Shown in pieces: positions 16,586 through 25,329 of a stretch of 38,995 nt of DNA. The translations under genes were made by a program, and so were the position numbers. Position 1 is the first letter of the stretch, and every line of letters starts with the position of its first letter. The stretch is from Candidatus Uhrbacteria bacterium (lineage in GTDB: Bacteria > Patescibacteriota > Patescibacteriia > UBA9934): positions 1-38,995 of the forward strand of contig CALRGY010000010.1 of the NCBI GenBank assembly GCA_943358395.1. The letters are read 5' to 3'. The notes under the pieces are model-generated. The model saw only the letters and a program-made list of their open reading frames with translations. It was not told the origin of the DNA and made no database searches.

Positions 16586-17674
16586 ATGATCCCTCACGAC
16601 CAATACACTATTACGCTTGCCAATGTACCGGGGTTTGGACCAAAAACGCTTGCATTACTGTTTTCAGCGTTTTCGAATCGGTCTGATGCATGGAATGCAT
16701 CTATTGATGACTTGCTTGCGCTAGGCATTCGTCAACAGGATCTGAAATATTTTCCTGCATTTCGTACAAAAAACGATCCGCAAGAATTTCTTGCCGCCAT
16801 GGAACAGCACGGCATTCATGCAGTAACAATCGATGATGACGAATATCCATCGATGCTCAAGACTATCCACACTCCACCAACACTCCTCTTTATTAAGGGC
16901 ACGTTGCCGCCCGTCACAAAGAAGCATTTAGCGATTGTTGGTTCACGGCATGCCACCGGTTACGGTCTTCGGGTTGCGCACAGACTCGCGAAAGAGTGTG
17001 CCAATGCCGGGATGGTGATTGTGAGTGGGTTGGCGTACGGCGTTGATCAGGCGGCGCATAAGGGCACACTTGAAGCAAACGGTATTACGCTTGCGGTGCT
17101 AGGCTCGGGATTTCTCGGCATCGACAATCCCCGTCACAACGAGCTTTGCGATGCCATTATTGCCGGAGGCGGTGCCATTATTTCGGAATTCGGCTTTACG
17201 ATGCCGCCGCTTGGGCAAAATTTTCCCATAAGAAATAGGATCGTTTCAGGCATGTGCCACGGCACGCTGGCAGTAGAAGCAGGAATACCATCGGGAACAC
17301 TGCTTACCACCACGTCGGCAACAGAAGAGAACAGAGAAGTATTCGCCGTGCCGGGGCAGATTGATTCAGCCATGAGCAAAGGAACCAATGCGCTTCTCAA
17401 GAATGGCGCGCACCTTGTTACAGAAGCCATGGATATTTTTAGCGTGTTTGGCATGGACATCGCACCAAATGCCAGCGCAACCACGTTCTTGCCCATCGGC
17501 AGATCCCCGGACGAAATTGCTCTCTTTGCACAGCTTGGTGCCGAACCTGTGCATATCGACGCCGCCATTGAACGCGCAAAGCTTTCCACTAGCGCAGGAT
17601 CTGTTGCGCTCACAGGTTTAGAATTACTGGGAGTTATCGAGGATACCGGAGGGAAACAGTTTGTGAGGAAATGA
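16586..17674 (+). CDS. dprA: DNA-processing protein DprA
   Basis: DprA binds incoming single-stranded DNA and loads RecA during transformation. The 362-residue product has an N-terminal helix-hairpin-helix region (LANVPGFGPKTLALLFSAF, ~9-27), the Rossmann-like core with IVGSRHATGYG (~113-123), VSGLAYGVDQAAH (~147-159), NFPIRNRIVSG and VFAVPG, and a C-terminal winged-helix (~305-360). The start at 16586 follows a -10 box by ten bases; the open frame upstream runs into the divergent gene's coding region and is discarded. With comF and the type IV genes it supports DNA uptake. Confidence 0.95.
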   Translation: MIPHDQYTITLANVPGFGPKTLALLFSAFSNRSDAWNASIDDLLALGIRQQDLKYFPAFRTKNDPQEFLAAMEQHGIHAVTIDDDEYPSMLKTIHTPPTLLFIKGTLPPVTKKHLAIVGSRHATGYGLRVAHRLAKECANAGMVIVSGLAYGVDQAAHKGTLEANGITLAVLGSGFLGIDNPRHNELCDAIIAGGGAIISEFGFTMPPLGQNFPIRNRIVSGMCHGTLAVEAGIPSGTLLTTTSATEENREVFAVPGQIDSAMSKGTNALLKNGAHLVTEAMDIFSVFGMDIAPNASATTFLPIGRSPDEIALFAQLGAEPVHIDAAIERAKLSTSAGSVALTGLELLGVIEDTGGKQFVRK

Positions 17675-17858
17675 GTCGGGAGTTATGAGGGATGGGAGTC
17701 TTTGGAAGGTGGTGGAGCGGATCAGTGATCGGCGCATCCTAGATCCTGAGGCTCCGCCGAAGGACCTCAAATGCGCCTACCGGGAGTCTTTGGAGTGGGT
17801 TGTGAATCGGAGGGGGCTGCGGTCGGGAGGGGGTGTTGTTTTGAAAATGGGGGTGCTG

Positions 17859-17879
17859 CTAATGCAACTGAGTTGCATG
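17859..17879 (+). promoter_or_regulatory. Fur-type palindrome (diverged copy)
   Basis: ATGCAACT-G-AGTTGCAT is a perfect 8-1-8 inverted repeat. Its context TGCTAATGC matches the fur-znu operator and the box at 18060, and the central TGA is shared. A GAGG-ATG follows at 17884-17893. It may bind the same or another Fur-family protein. Confidence 0.4.
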
Positions 17880-18059
17880 TAGAGGACGGAATGATAGTGG
17901 GACTTCGACGAGAATCGATTGTGGTTATCGAGAGTGATCGAGATTCTGATTGAGGCAACCAATTTCATGTTTCATCGGTTTTTCTGCGCACCGTCGATCA
18001 CGGTGATCGATTTTGAACATCAGAATCTGACCATGTACTTTTCCAAAGAGGCACTTTGC

Positions 18060-18080
18060 TAATGCGAATGATTCGCGATA
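18060..18080 (+). promoter_or_regulatory. Second close copy of the fur-znu operator
   Basis: TAATGCGAAT-G-ATTCGCGATA differs from the 7476-7496 operator at one base in 21, and the match extends outward (TTGC before, AG after). As at fur, a -10-like GATAAG overlaps the right end, so a plus-strand transcript starting near 18090 could be repressed. The target is unclear. Confidence 0.55.
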
Positions 18081-18549
18081 AGAAAACGCTGATCGATGCT
18101 GATGATGACGATCTAGGGCAGGTGATGACGTATACCGTCGATGATTTCCGCTCCTACCCGTCCAAGACACGTTTCATCGATTTCACGATCATGTCGAACG
18201 GAGACACACTGTTGAAAAACGTCGAAAATAGGGGGTGCCTTCGCAGATCGAGACCCCCTCCGGCTCAGTCCCCCCCTATTCACAATCCACTCCAAAGACT
18301 CCCGCTCCTCCTACCTCTAACTGTTTACCCGTAGTCCTCTTTGAGGCCCTTCCCACTTCGCTAAAGCTTCGTGGGACAGGTCGGCGTAGCCTCAGGATCT
18401 GGGATGCTCCGATTCCCGTTCTCCCCTACCAACCCATTCAAAGACTCCCCTCACATTCCCTCACCCCCTCCGACTCCCCCATAAATGGGGGAGAGGTCGC
18501 CCACACGTTCCCTTTACAACCCAGTTCGTGTTATCGTCACTGGCGAAAT

Positions 18550-20832
18550 ATGCCCAAACTTCTTATTGTTGAGAGCCCCACTAAGGCAAAAACCATTACA
18601 AAATTCTTAGGAAAAGACTACACCGTTATCTCTTCTTTTGGTCATATTCGCGACTTACCAAAGAAAAGCACTGCCGTAGATGTGCACAATGGCTTTACCC
18701 CCACCTACGAAATTCCAGACGATAAAAAAGATAAGGTACGCGCTCTCAAAGCTGCTGCAAAAGGCGTAAGTGACATTTACCTCGCAACCGACGAAGACCG
18801 CGAAGGAGAGGCAATTGCATGGCATATTGCAGAGGTTCTTGATCTTGACCCTGCCACTGCCAAGCGCATTACCTTTCATGAAATTACCAAAACTGCCATT
18901 ACCGCAGCCCTTGAGCATACCCGTCATATCGACATGCGCATGGTGAATGCTCAACAAACACGCCGCATTCTCGATCGACTCGTCGGCTACGAGCTCTCTC
19001 CCCTCTTGTGGAGCAAGGTACAACGCGGGCTTTCTGCCGGGCGCGTGCAGTCTGTTGCGGTTCGACTCGTGGTAGAACGCGAACGCGAGCGACTTGCCTT
19101 CAAAACCGACGAATACTGGAGCGTGGAGGCAATGCTCGCAAAAGGAGGATCGGAGTTCTCTACAAAGCTGATCGCAATTGGTGATCGAAAAATTGAAAAG
19201 CTCGACCTGAAAACTCAAACGGAATCCGATGCTGTCGTTGCGGCAGTACGTGGTGCAGATTTCGTCGTCAAAAGCATTGAAAAGAAGTCTGCAACTCGCA
19301 AAGCGCCAACGCCGCTTACCACGTCTACCATGCAGCAAGAGGCATACAATCGTCTGGGCATGAGTGCAAAACAAACCATGACGCTCGCGCAAAAACTCTA
19401 TGAAACCGGGCGTATTACCTACATGCGAACCGATTCCACCAACCTCGGTGAGCAATTTATGGCAGCAACGCAAGCATTCATCCAGGCGCAATGGGGTGCC
19501 ACATACCTCACCGGAGGCGTGCATTACCAAACCAAAAAGAAAGGCGCACAAGAAGCACACGAAGCCATTCGCCCAACTGATGTTACTGCCACACCGGAAA
19601 GCGTGCGCGCAGAGCTTGATCCAGGCATGTGGAAACTCTACGATCTTTTATGGCGACGTACCGTTGCCTCACAGCTCCCACCAGCAAAACTTGAGCGCAC
19701 GGCAATCGACTTTTCTGCAAACGATCACACGTTCCGTGGCAATGGCAGCATTGTTGTTTTCGAAGGATTCATGAAAGTGTGGCAAGCATCGGAAGACAAA
19801 CTTCTCCCCAATCTTTCCGAGGGCGAGAATATCGGCACAGCAATGAGCGTTACACCGGAACAACATTTTACCGAGCCGCCAGCCCGATACTCCGACGCTT
19901 CTCTGATTAAAATCATGGAAGAATACGGAATTGGCAGACCATCCACCTACGCCCCAACGCTGGCAACCATCGAGGCGCGTGGATACGTTCTTCGTGACGA
20001 TAATAAAAAGCTTTTTCCATCGGACATCGCTTTTGTGGTGATCGATCTTTTGAAAGAGCATTTTCCCCAAATTGTTGATTACGATTTTACTGCCACCATG
20101 GAGCAGAAGCTCGACCACATCGCGGAAGGCGACGAAAACTGGCAACTTGTTCTTGCCGGATTCTACGGCCCATTTCATGAAGCAATTGCTACGAAGGGTG
20201 CAGAACTGAGCCGAGAAGCCATCATGAAAGTGACGGAAATCGGCATCGATCCTGAATCTGGGCTGATGATTGTGGCGCGCACCGGGCGTTTTGGGCCATT
20301 TGTGCAAGTCGGCGAACTCCCTACAAACAAGAAAGCACCCAAACCAAAGCGTGCAAGTTTAGAAAAAAACCAAACGATCGACACACTAACCCTCGATCAA
20401 GCCCTCAGGCTTCTTTCCCTCCCCCGCGTGCTCGGCAATCACCCCAATGGCGACGAGATCGTTGCGAACGTGGGGCGTTTTGGTCCGTATCTCAAATGCG
20501 GCGCCATGAATATTACGCTCCCACCAGAGCATCACCCTGCCACCATCACTCTTGAACAGGCTGTACACATTTGCACAGAGGGTGTGGCGAAAAAGATCAA
20601 AGCCATGACTCCGCTTGCCGAGCTTGGCATCGAGCCAGACACCAAGGCGAATATCGTCATCAAAGACGGACGGTACGGCGCATACGTCACCGACAGCAAA
20701 ACAAACGCTACCATTCCAAAAGGCATCGATCCGCTTTCCGTTACACTGAACGATGCCATCGATCTTCTCGTCAAAAAACGCAAAGCTCCAAAAAAGATGT
20801 GGAAACGAAAGGAAAAAGCTAGTGACGAGTAG
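18550..20832 (+). CDS. topA: DNA topoisomerase I
   Basis: This type IA topoisomerase relaxes negative supercoils. The 760-residue product begins MPKLLIVESPTKAKTI (TOPRIM start, Glu in VESP), carries the acidic TOPRIM motif TDEDREGEAIAWH near residue 80-92, and the catalytic Tyr in RITYMRTDSTN (about Tyr291). GIGRPSTYAPTLATI (~458-472) is also diagnostic. The C-terminus has three Gly-Arg-[FY]-Gly repeats (TGRFGPFV, VGRFGPYL, DGRYGAYV) instead of Cys4 zinc fingers, as in many bacteria with small genomes. The open frame upstream of 18550 runs through repeats and is not coding. The 3' end overlaps the convergent gene by 14 bases. Confidence 0.96.
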   Translation: MPKLLIVESPTKAKTITKFLGKDYTVISSFGHIRDLPKKSTAVDVHNGFTPTYEIPDDKKDKVRALKAAAKGVSDIYLATDEDREGEAIAWHIAEVLDLDPATAKRITFHEITKTAITAALEHTRHIDMRMVNAQQTRRILDRLVGYELSPLLWSKVQRGLSAGRVQSVAVRLVVERERERLAFKTDEYWSVEAMLAKGGSEFSTKLIAIGDRKIEKLDLKTQTESDAVVAAVRGADFVVKSIEKKSATRKAPTPLTTSTMQQEAYNRLGMSAKQTMTLAQKLYETGRITYMRTDSTNLGEQFMAATQAFIQAQWGATYLTGGVHYQTKKKGAQEAHEAIRPTDVTATPESVRAELDPGMWKLYDLLWRRTVASQLPPAKLERTAIDFSANDHTFRGNGSIVVFEGFMKVWQASEDKLLPNLSEGENIGTAMSVTPEQHFTEPPARYSDASLIKIMEEYGIGRPSTYAPTLATIEARGYVLRDDNKKLFPSDIAFVVIDLLKEHFPQIVDYDFTATMEQKLDHIAEGDENWQLVLAGFYGPFHEAIATKGAELSREAIMKVTEIGIDPESGLMIVARTGRFGPFVQVGELPTNKKAPKPKRASLEKNQTIDTLTLDQALRLLSLPRVLGNHPNGDEIVANVGRFGPYLKCGAMNITLPPEHHPATITLEQAVHICTEGVAKKIKAMTPLAELGIEPDTKANIVIKDGRYGAYVTDSKTNATIPKGIDPLSVTLNDAIDLLVKKRKAPKKMWKRKEKASDE

Positions 20833-21739
20833 CACGGTTCTCTCGTAGTTTTCTGCGCAGCACCTCATCTGTTACAACTTGAAGCGCGGCTCGCCCCCGA
20901 GCAAGGAGCATCGGCGAAACGGGCTCGTCGTACAGCCCAGATAACAAACGCAATCGCGGCAGCGCATCGATGATCACTGCGTCTTCAGTATCGGAAACCG
21001 AACTCCCAAGAACCTCTAATGCTTCTTGCGCACCCATCGACGTATTCGCCGCTCCACTGCCCCATATCTCTTGCCACGTATTGCGAAACACCGTCGCAGC
21101 CTGCGCGATTTCCGCATCATTATTTCCTCGTTTTGCCACACCTTCACAATGCTCTTGTAGCTGCCTTGCTGCATCTTTCCGCTGCCCATCCACACAAAAA
21201 ACCGCTGCAGCAAGCGGCACCTGAATCCGATCATGAATCGCACGTTGCCGCGCATCGGCAAGCTCTTGCTGATGATGCGCGTACTCTGCCGCAAGCCTTT
21301 CACGATACGCATTTTCCAAATCATGTACACCATCGAGCAAGAATTCTCGCTGAGAATCAGAGAGATCCGAAGATGTCTTCACCGCACGTTCAACACGCCT
21401 TATCGCGAGAAGATTCGGAGCACCGTGATCGTCGACCACATCAGCAAATGCCTTAGCACCAAACACCTCTTCCAGCACCCGAGTTACACCCTCCGCAACA
21501 CGCTGAGACTGTGCAGTGTTGAGTGTTTCTTCTGTTTCCAAAGGAGCAGCATCCCGATCCATCGATTGCGCCACCGAACGCTCCCTCAGAATCGAGGGTT
21601 TCGTCATTTTCTTTGCTCGCTCCGAGCTTCGGCGTTGACCTTCTAAAAGAGGAGACGATTTATCGATATCAGCATCAATCACCTGCATCCCTACTTCTAG
21701 CGCATCAAGAACGGCTTTATCGATGGTACTTTTTGTCAT
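20819..21739 (-). CDS. Hypothetical helical protein
   Basis: I do not recognise this 306-residue protein. It is rich in Ala, Glu, Arg and Gln and predicted to be helical throughout, with a likely coiled coil near 150-185 (LENAYRERLAAEYAHHQQELADARQRAIHDR). There is no signal peptide, TM segment or enzyme motif, so it is probably cytoplasmic. It follows the gene at 21753-22094 by 13 bases, likely as an operon divergent from rel. Both products share the Ala/Glu-rich style, and both may belong to lineage-specific families. Confidence 0.65.
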   Translation of the reverse strand: MTKSTIDKAVLDALEVGMQVIDADIDKSSPLLEGQRRSSERAKKMTKPSILRERSVAQSMDRDAAPLETEETLNTAQSQRVAEGVTRVLEEVFGAKAFADVVDDHGAPNLLAIRRVERAVKTSSDLSDSQREFLLDGVHDLENAYRERLAAEYAHHQQELADARQRAIHDRIQVPLAAAVFCVDGQRKDAARQLQEHCEGVAKRGNNDAEIAQAATVFRNTWQEIWGSGAANTSMGAQEALEVLGSSVSDTEDAVIIDALPRLRLLSGLYDEPVSPMLLARGRAALQVVTDEVLRRKLRENRATRH

Positions 21740-21752
21740 ATCACTCTAAGGT

Positions 21753-22094
21753 TTATTGCCGACCAGATTCTGCGTCGCGAAGCTCTTGAACGATCGCACT
21801 CACGCCCATCACGCATTCGCTGTCGATCTGCGCCTGAATTGCGGCATGTTTTTCAAAGATCTTCCGCATCTTTGGCAGAACGTCGGCAAGATTCGCCTGT
21901 GCAGCATTCGCAACTGCGCCGTCCAATATTCCCGCAAGCTGCGACAATTGATCCAAACGCAATTCGGGCACAAGGGTTGCCCAGGCACGCTTTTCGTGTT
22001 CTGGTACACTCGACACAGCAAGAGCTTGTGCCAAAGACGTTGCAAGTGCTCGTGCTTCTTCGCACAGCGCGGAGGTGGAATGATGCTTATGCAC
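21753..22094 (-). CDS. Hypothetical small helical protein
   Basis: The 113-residue product is helical and Ala-rich (CEEARALATSLAQALAV; LRLDQLSQLAGILDGAVANA). No family is recognised. It starts with GTG at 22094 and an N-terminal MHKHH. It is the first gene of a two-gene minus-strand unit and divergent from rel, with 54 bases between the start codons. Confidence 0.6.
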   Translation of the reverse strand: MHKHHSTSALCEEARALATSLAQALAVSSVPEHEKRAWATLVPELRLDQLSQLAGILDGAVANAAQANLADVLPKMRKIFEKHAAIQAQIDSECVMGVSAIVQELRDAESGRQ

Positions 22095-22134
22095 AAAGAG
22101 ATTCAGAAGACGTGTAAAATGAGAGAGTCGTGAG

Positions 22135-22140
22135 TATTAT
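22135..22140 (+). promoter_or_regulatory. -10 box before rel, near-leaderless
   Basis: TATTAT ends eight bases before the rel ATG at 22149, leaving a leader of about two bases and no room for a Shine-Dalgarno sequence. Confidence 0.4.
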
Positions 22141-22148
22141 ACCTCAAT

Positions 22149-23627
22149 ATGGAAACAACCGATTTCTCGAATCTCGAACGTCGCCTCGATACGCATTACG
22201 GCGCAGAAGATTTCGCCATGATCCGTAAAGCGTACGATTTTGCCCTCATTGCCCACGAAGGCCAACAGCGCGCCACAGGTGAGCCATATTTTATTCACTG
22301 TTTCGCTGTTGGGCTGAAGCTTGCGGATCTAAAATTACCAAGCAATGTTATTGCTGCAGGCCTTTTGCACGATGTTCCCGAAGACACCACGTTTACCATT
22401 GAGGATATTACCAAAGAATTTGGAGAGGATATTGGAAGTATGGTTGGTGCGATTACGAAACTCGGGCACGTAAAATATCGGGGTGAGGAACGATACATCG
22501 AGAACTTGCGCAAAATGTTCGTGGCAATGGCAGAAGATGTGCGCGTGGTGTTTATTAAATTCGCCGACCGCATGCACAACATGGAGACGCTCTATGCACT
22601 CCCAGAACATAAGCGGCTGCGTATCGCAAAAGAAGTGCTCGAAATTTACGCCCCTATTGCGAATCGATTAGGGATGGGTGAATACCGAGGACTCTTCGAG
22701 GACTACGCGTTTAAATACTTGGAACCCAAAGAATACGGCTGGACAAAGCACCTTCTTGAGGAACGCGTGAAGAAATTCGGCCCATCACTCGATCACGCTA
22801 TGAAGCATGTGAGCGATGAACTTCATCGTCATACTGTTGGGTATGTGGATATTCATGGTCGTGTGAAGCATTGCTACAGCCTGTATCGCAAGCTGGAGAA
22901 ATACAAAAGTGACATGAGCAAGGTGTACGACATTGTTGCAATGCGGATTGTGGTGAAAGATATTACAGACTGTTATGCCGTACTTGGCATTTTGCACGGG
23001 CTGTACACACCACTCCCTGGACGCATTAAAGATTACATCGCCCAGCCGAAGCCTAACGGCTACCAATCCCTTCACACCACCGTGTTTGACGAAAGCGGAT
23101 CGGTGCTTGAGTTTCAAATTCGCACGCAAGCCATGCATGAAGAAAGTGAATACGGTGTGGCGGCGCACTGGCGATACAAACAAGGCGCAACCCGTGAAGA
23201 ACGAAATGTTGCGTGGATGGAAGAGCTTTCCCGCATTCAAAAAGAATTGAACGCAAACGACTTCATGGCGCACTTAAACGAGCTGAAACTCGACATGTTC
23301 CGGGATCGCATTTTTGTGTTCACGCCAAAAGGTGACGTGATCGACCTTCCGGAAGAATCCACACCAATCGATATGGCGTACGCGATTCATACCGAAATTG
23401 GAAACAAAGTCGCACAAGCCAAGGTGAACGGTGAAATTGCTGCACTGGATCGCTCTCTGCAAAGCGGAGATATGTGTGAGCTGATTATCGACAAAAATCG
23501 CAAAGCTCCAAACAAAGACTGGTTGAAATTCGTCAAAACTCGCCACGCAAGAAGCAAAATCCGCGCCGCACTTCATGGTGCACAACGCGGATTGCTGCAA
23601 TCACTCTGGGGAAAGGTCAAACGGTAA
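22149..23627 (+). CDS. rel: Bifunctional (p)ppGpp synthetase/hydrolase (Rel), no ACT domain
   Basis: The enzyme makes and breaks the alarmone (p)ppGpp. The HD hydrolase domain (~20-180) has FIHCFAVG, LLHDVPEDT and DRMHNMETL; all hydrolase residues I can check are kept. The synthetase domain (~225-355) has YDIVAMRI, GRIKDYIAQPKPNGYQSLHT and EFQIRT with both catalytic acids. A TGS domain follows (~385-455: FVFTPKGDVIDLPEESTPIDMAYAIH). At 492 residues it ends shortly after TGS, lacking the helical, zinc-finger and ACT parts of standard ~730-residue Rel, so ribosome and amino-acid sensing may differ. It converges on parB with adjacent stop codons. Confidence 0.95.
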   Translation: METTDFSNLERRLDTHYGAEDFAMIRKAYDFALIAHEGQQRATGEPYFIHCFAVGLKLADLKLPSNVIAAGLLHDVPEDTTFTIEDITKEFGEDIGSMVGAITKLGHVKYRGEERYIENLRKMFVAMAEDVRVVFIKFADRMHNMETLYALPEHKRLRIAKEVLEIYAPIANRLGMGEYRGLFEDYAFKYLEPKEYGWTKHLLEERVKKFGPSLDHAMKHVSDELHRHTVGYVDIHGRVKHCYSLYRKLEKYKSDMSKVYDIVAMRIVVKDITDCYAVLGILHGLYTPLPGRIKDYIAQPKPNGYQSLHTTVFDESGSVLEFQIRTQAMHEESEYGVAAHWRYKQGATREERNVAWMEELSRIQKELNANDFMAHLNELKLDMFRDRIFVFTPKGDVIDLPEESTPIDMAYAIHTEIGNKVAQAKVNGEIAALDRSLQSGDMCELIIDKNRKAPNKDWLKFVKTRHARSKIRAALHGAQRGLLQSLWGKVKR

Positions 23628-24536
23628 TTACTCATTCAATTTGTGGATCATGGCAGCGAGATCATCCTTCGAGTAGCAATGAATCGTAATTGTGCTCTTT
23701 GCGCCGTGGCTATCAATAGTGACTTTGGTGCCAAGCTTTTCGCGAAGTGCAGATTCCAGCGCAAGAACATTCGGATCTTTGGCGACAGATCGACGAGGCG
23801 ATGTTGATGCTTCCGCCGAACGTACCGTGACTCCCCCGCCAAGCATCTTCTCGAATAACGTTTGACGACGAGCAGCGTTCGATTCCGAGAGCAATGTTCG
23901 TGCGTGGCTTTTGGTGATTCTTCCCTCAATCACTGCCGCAAGCATTTCTGTGGGCAATTCCAGTAATCGTACAGTGTTCGCCACCTGTGAACGGCTCTTC
24001 CCCACCCGCCCTGCTACGTCTTCTTGCGTTAATCCAAAATCGTTCATGAGTGCCTGATATGCCCGGGCTTCTTCAACCGCATTCAGCTCGGCGCGTTGAA
24101 TATTCTCGATGAGCGCCAATTCAAGCTTCTGCTGATCATTCACTGTTCGCACAAGCACAGGCACTGATTCCAATCCCACTGCCCGCGCCGAGCGTAACCG
24201 GCGTTCACCGGCGATGAGTTCGTATTTCCCATCATCTCGCACCGAAACAACCAATGGCTGCAAAATGCCGTGTTCCTGGATGCTTGCCATCAAATCCGTT
24301 AAATCCTCTTCGGCGAAGTGGTGCCGGGGCTGCCGCGGATTCGCAATAATATCCTTCGGGGAAATATGTAAAAGCGTTGCATCGGAACGAACAGCATCGG
24401 GTAACACTTCCCGATGAACAGCACTTTCGATGCTCTGTGCACTCTCAGGAACCGGCACAGATACCGGAGCTACTGCAGCTCCTAACGGTAACAACGATCC
24501 GAGACCTCTACCCAACCCTCCTTGAATCTTTTGCAT
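23628..24536 (-). CDS. parB: Chromosome-partitioning protein ParB
   Basis: ParB binds centromere-like parS sites and slides on DNA as a CTP-dependent clamp. The 302-residue product has the standard start GGLGRGLGSLLP, the CTP/clamp motifs NPRQPR (~67-72) and GERRLRSAR (~111-119), ENIQR (~147-151), the helix-turn-helix with LTQEDVAGRVGKSRSQVANTVRLL (~172-195), and a C-terminal dimer domain. It lies two bases downstream of parA. No perfect parS palindrome was found in this window. Confidence 0.94.
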   Translation of the reverse strand: MQKIQGGLGRGLGSLLPLGAAVAPVSVPVPESAQSIESAVHREVLPDAVRSDATLLHISPKDIIANPRQPRHHFAEEDLTDLMASIQEHGILQPLVVSVRDDGKYELIAGERRLRSARAVGLESVPVLVRTVNDQQKLELALIENIQRAELNAVEEARAYQALMNDFGLTQEDVAGRVGKSRSQVANTVRLLELPTEMLAAVIEGRITKSHARTLLSESNAARRQTLFEKMLGGGVTVRSAEASTSPRRSVAKDPNVLALESALREKLGTKVTIDSHGAKSTITIHCYSKDDLAAMIHKLNE

Positions 24537-24538
24537 AT

Positions 24539-25324
24539 TTACAGTGTTACATTCGCGACCCCGGACTCTTCCCTCACGAGAAATTCTCGTGCCAATCGTT
24601 CGTACGCCTTTGCGGCCTTGGATTCAGGGTCGTAATGAAGGATGGTTTTCCCGAAGCTTGGTGCTTCTGCGAGCCGTACGCTTCGAGGAATAACGGATCG
24701 GAAAATCTTTCCTGGAAAGTGTTTATACAATTCTTGTAGCACCTGATTCGATAAATTCGTTCGCGGGTCAAACATGGTAATGACCGCACCCATAATGCCC
24801 AGGTTCGGCTTAATATGCTCACGCACCAAGTTCACCGTGTGCATAAGCTGACCAAGCCCTTCCAGCGCATAATATTCTGCTTGCACGGGGATAAGAACAC
24901 TGTCGCTCGCAACGAGTCCGTTAATCGTCAAAAGACCAAGTGATGGTGGATTGTCGATAAGGATGTAATCGTAATCATTGCGAATGGGCATGAGTGCTGC
25001 CTCCAGCTTACGTTCGCGATTAAACTCGGTGACAAGCTCCACCGCTGAACCAGCAAGATCGGGTCCGCCAGGGAGCAGAGCTAAGCCGGGGTGTGCTGTG
25101 CCGATGATGAGGTCTCGCACCTGATGGGTGCCAGCAAGCGCTTCGTACGTTCCCGAAAGCTCCGTCGGATTTTGACCAAACCCGCTCGTGGCATTGCCTT
25201 GCGGATCTAAATCCACCAACAGCACCGACTTTCCCAAATGCGACAAAAACGCCGCAAGATTCATAGAGGTGGTGGTCTTCCCTACTCCTCCCTTTTGATT
25301 TACGATCGAAACAATATGCGCCAT
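24539..25324 (-). CDS. parA: Chromosome-partitioning ATPase ParA
   Basis: The 261-residue deviant-Walker ATPase has KGGVGKTT at residues 11-18, LLVDLDPQGNATSGFG (~36-51) and LIDNPPSLGLLT (~122-133), as in chromosomal ParA/Soj. It forms an operon with parB. The ribosome-binding site AGGAGGT lies 10 bases upstream, within the first arm of the palindrome at 25330-25456; if the RNA folds, the site would be hidden. Confidence 0.95.
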   Translation of the reverse strand: MAHIVSIVNQKGGVGKTTTSMNLAAFLSHLGKSVLLVDLDPQGNATSGFGQNPTELSGTYEALAGTHQVRDLIIGTAHPGLALLPGGPDLAGSAVELVTEFNRERKLEAALMPIRNDYDYILIDNPPSLGLLTINGLVASDSVLIPVQAEYYALEGLGQLMHTVNLVREHIKPNLGIMGAVITMFDPRTNLSNQVLQELYKHFPGKIFRSVIPRSVRLAEAPSFGKTILHYDPESKAAKAYERLAREFLVREESGVANVTL

Positions 25325-25329
25325 AAGAA

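Larger units (their letters stand above)
17675..18549. repeat. Repeat-rich spacer between dprA and topA (875 bp)
   Basis: Two composite repeat blocks face each other. The left block (17694-17818) has GGGAGTCTTTGG twice (17694, 17782) and GCATCC-AGATCCTGAGGCT; the right block (18285-18450) has the inverted forms (CCAAAGACTCCC at 18291, CAAAGACTCCC at 18439, and AGCCTCAGGATCTGGGATGC near 18390). A C-rich hairpin sits at 18474-18493. The interior (17820-18240) holds two Fur-type palindromes. Possible small ORFs exist (17891-17953, 20 aa, with GAGG in front; and a frame from about 18125 to 18334 that runs into the repeat), but neither is convincing. No recognised gene is present. Confidence 0.7.

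Noticed and set aside
17891-18334. Small ORFs after the two orphan Fur-type boxes
   Set aside because: One is 20 residues, the other runs into repeat sequence; without conservation data they are not annotated as genes.
23628-25324. A parS centromere site near parAB
   Set aside because: No GTTTCACGTGAAAC-like 14-16-base palindrome was found; the nearby palindrome (25330-25456) has a different centre and length.
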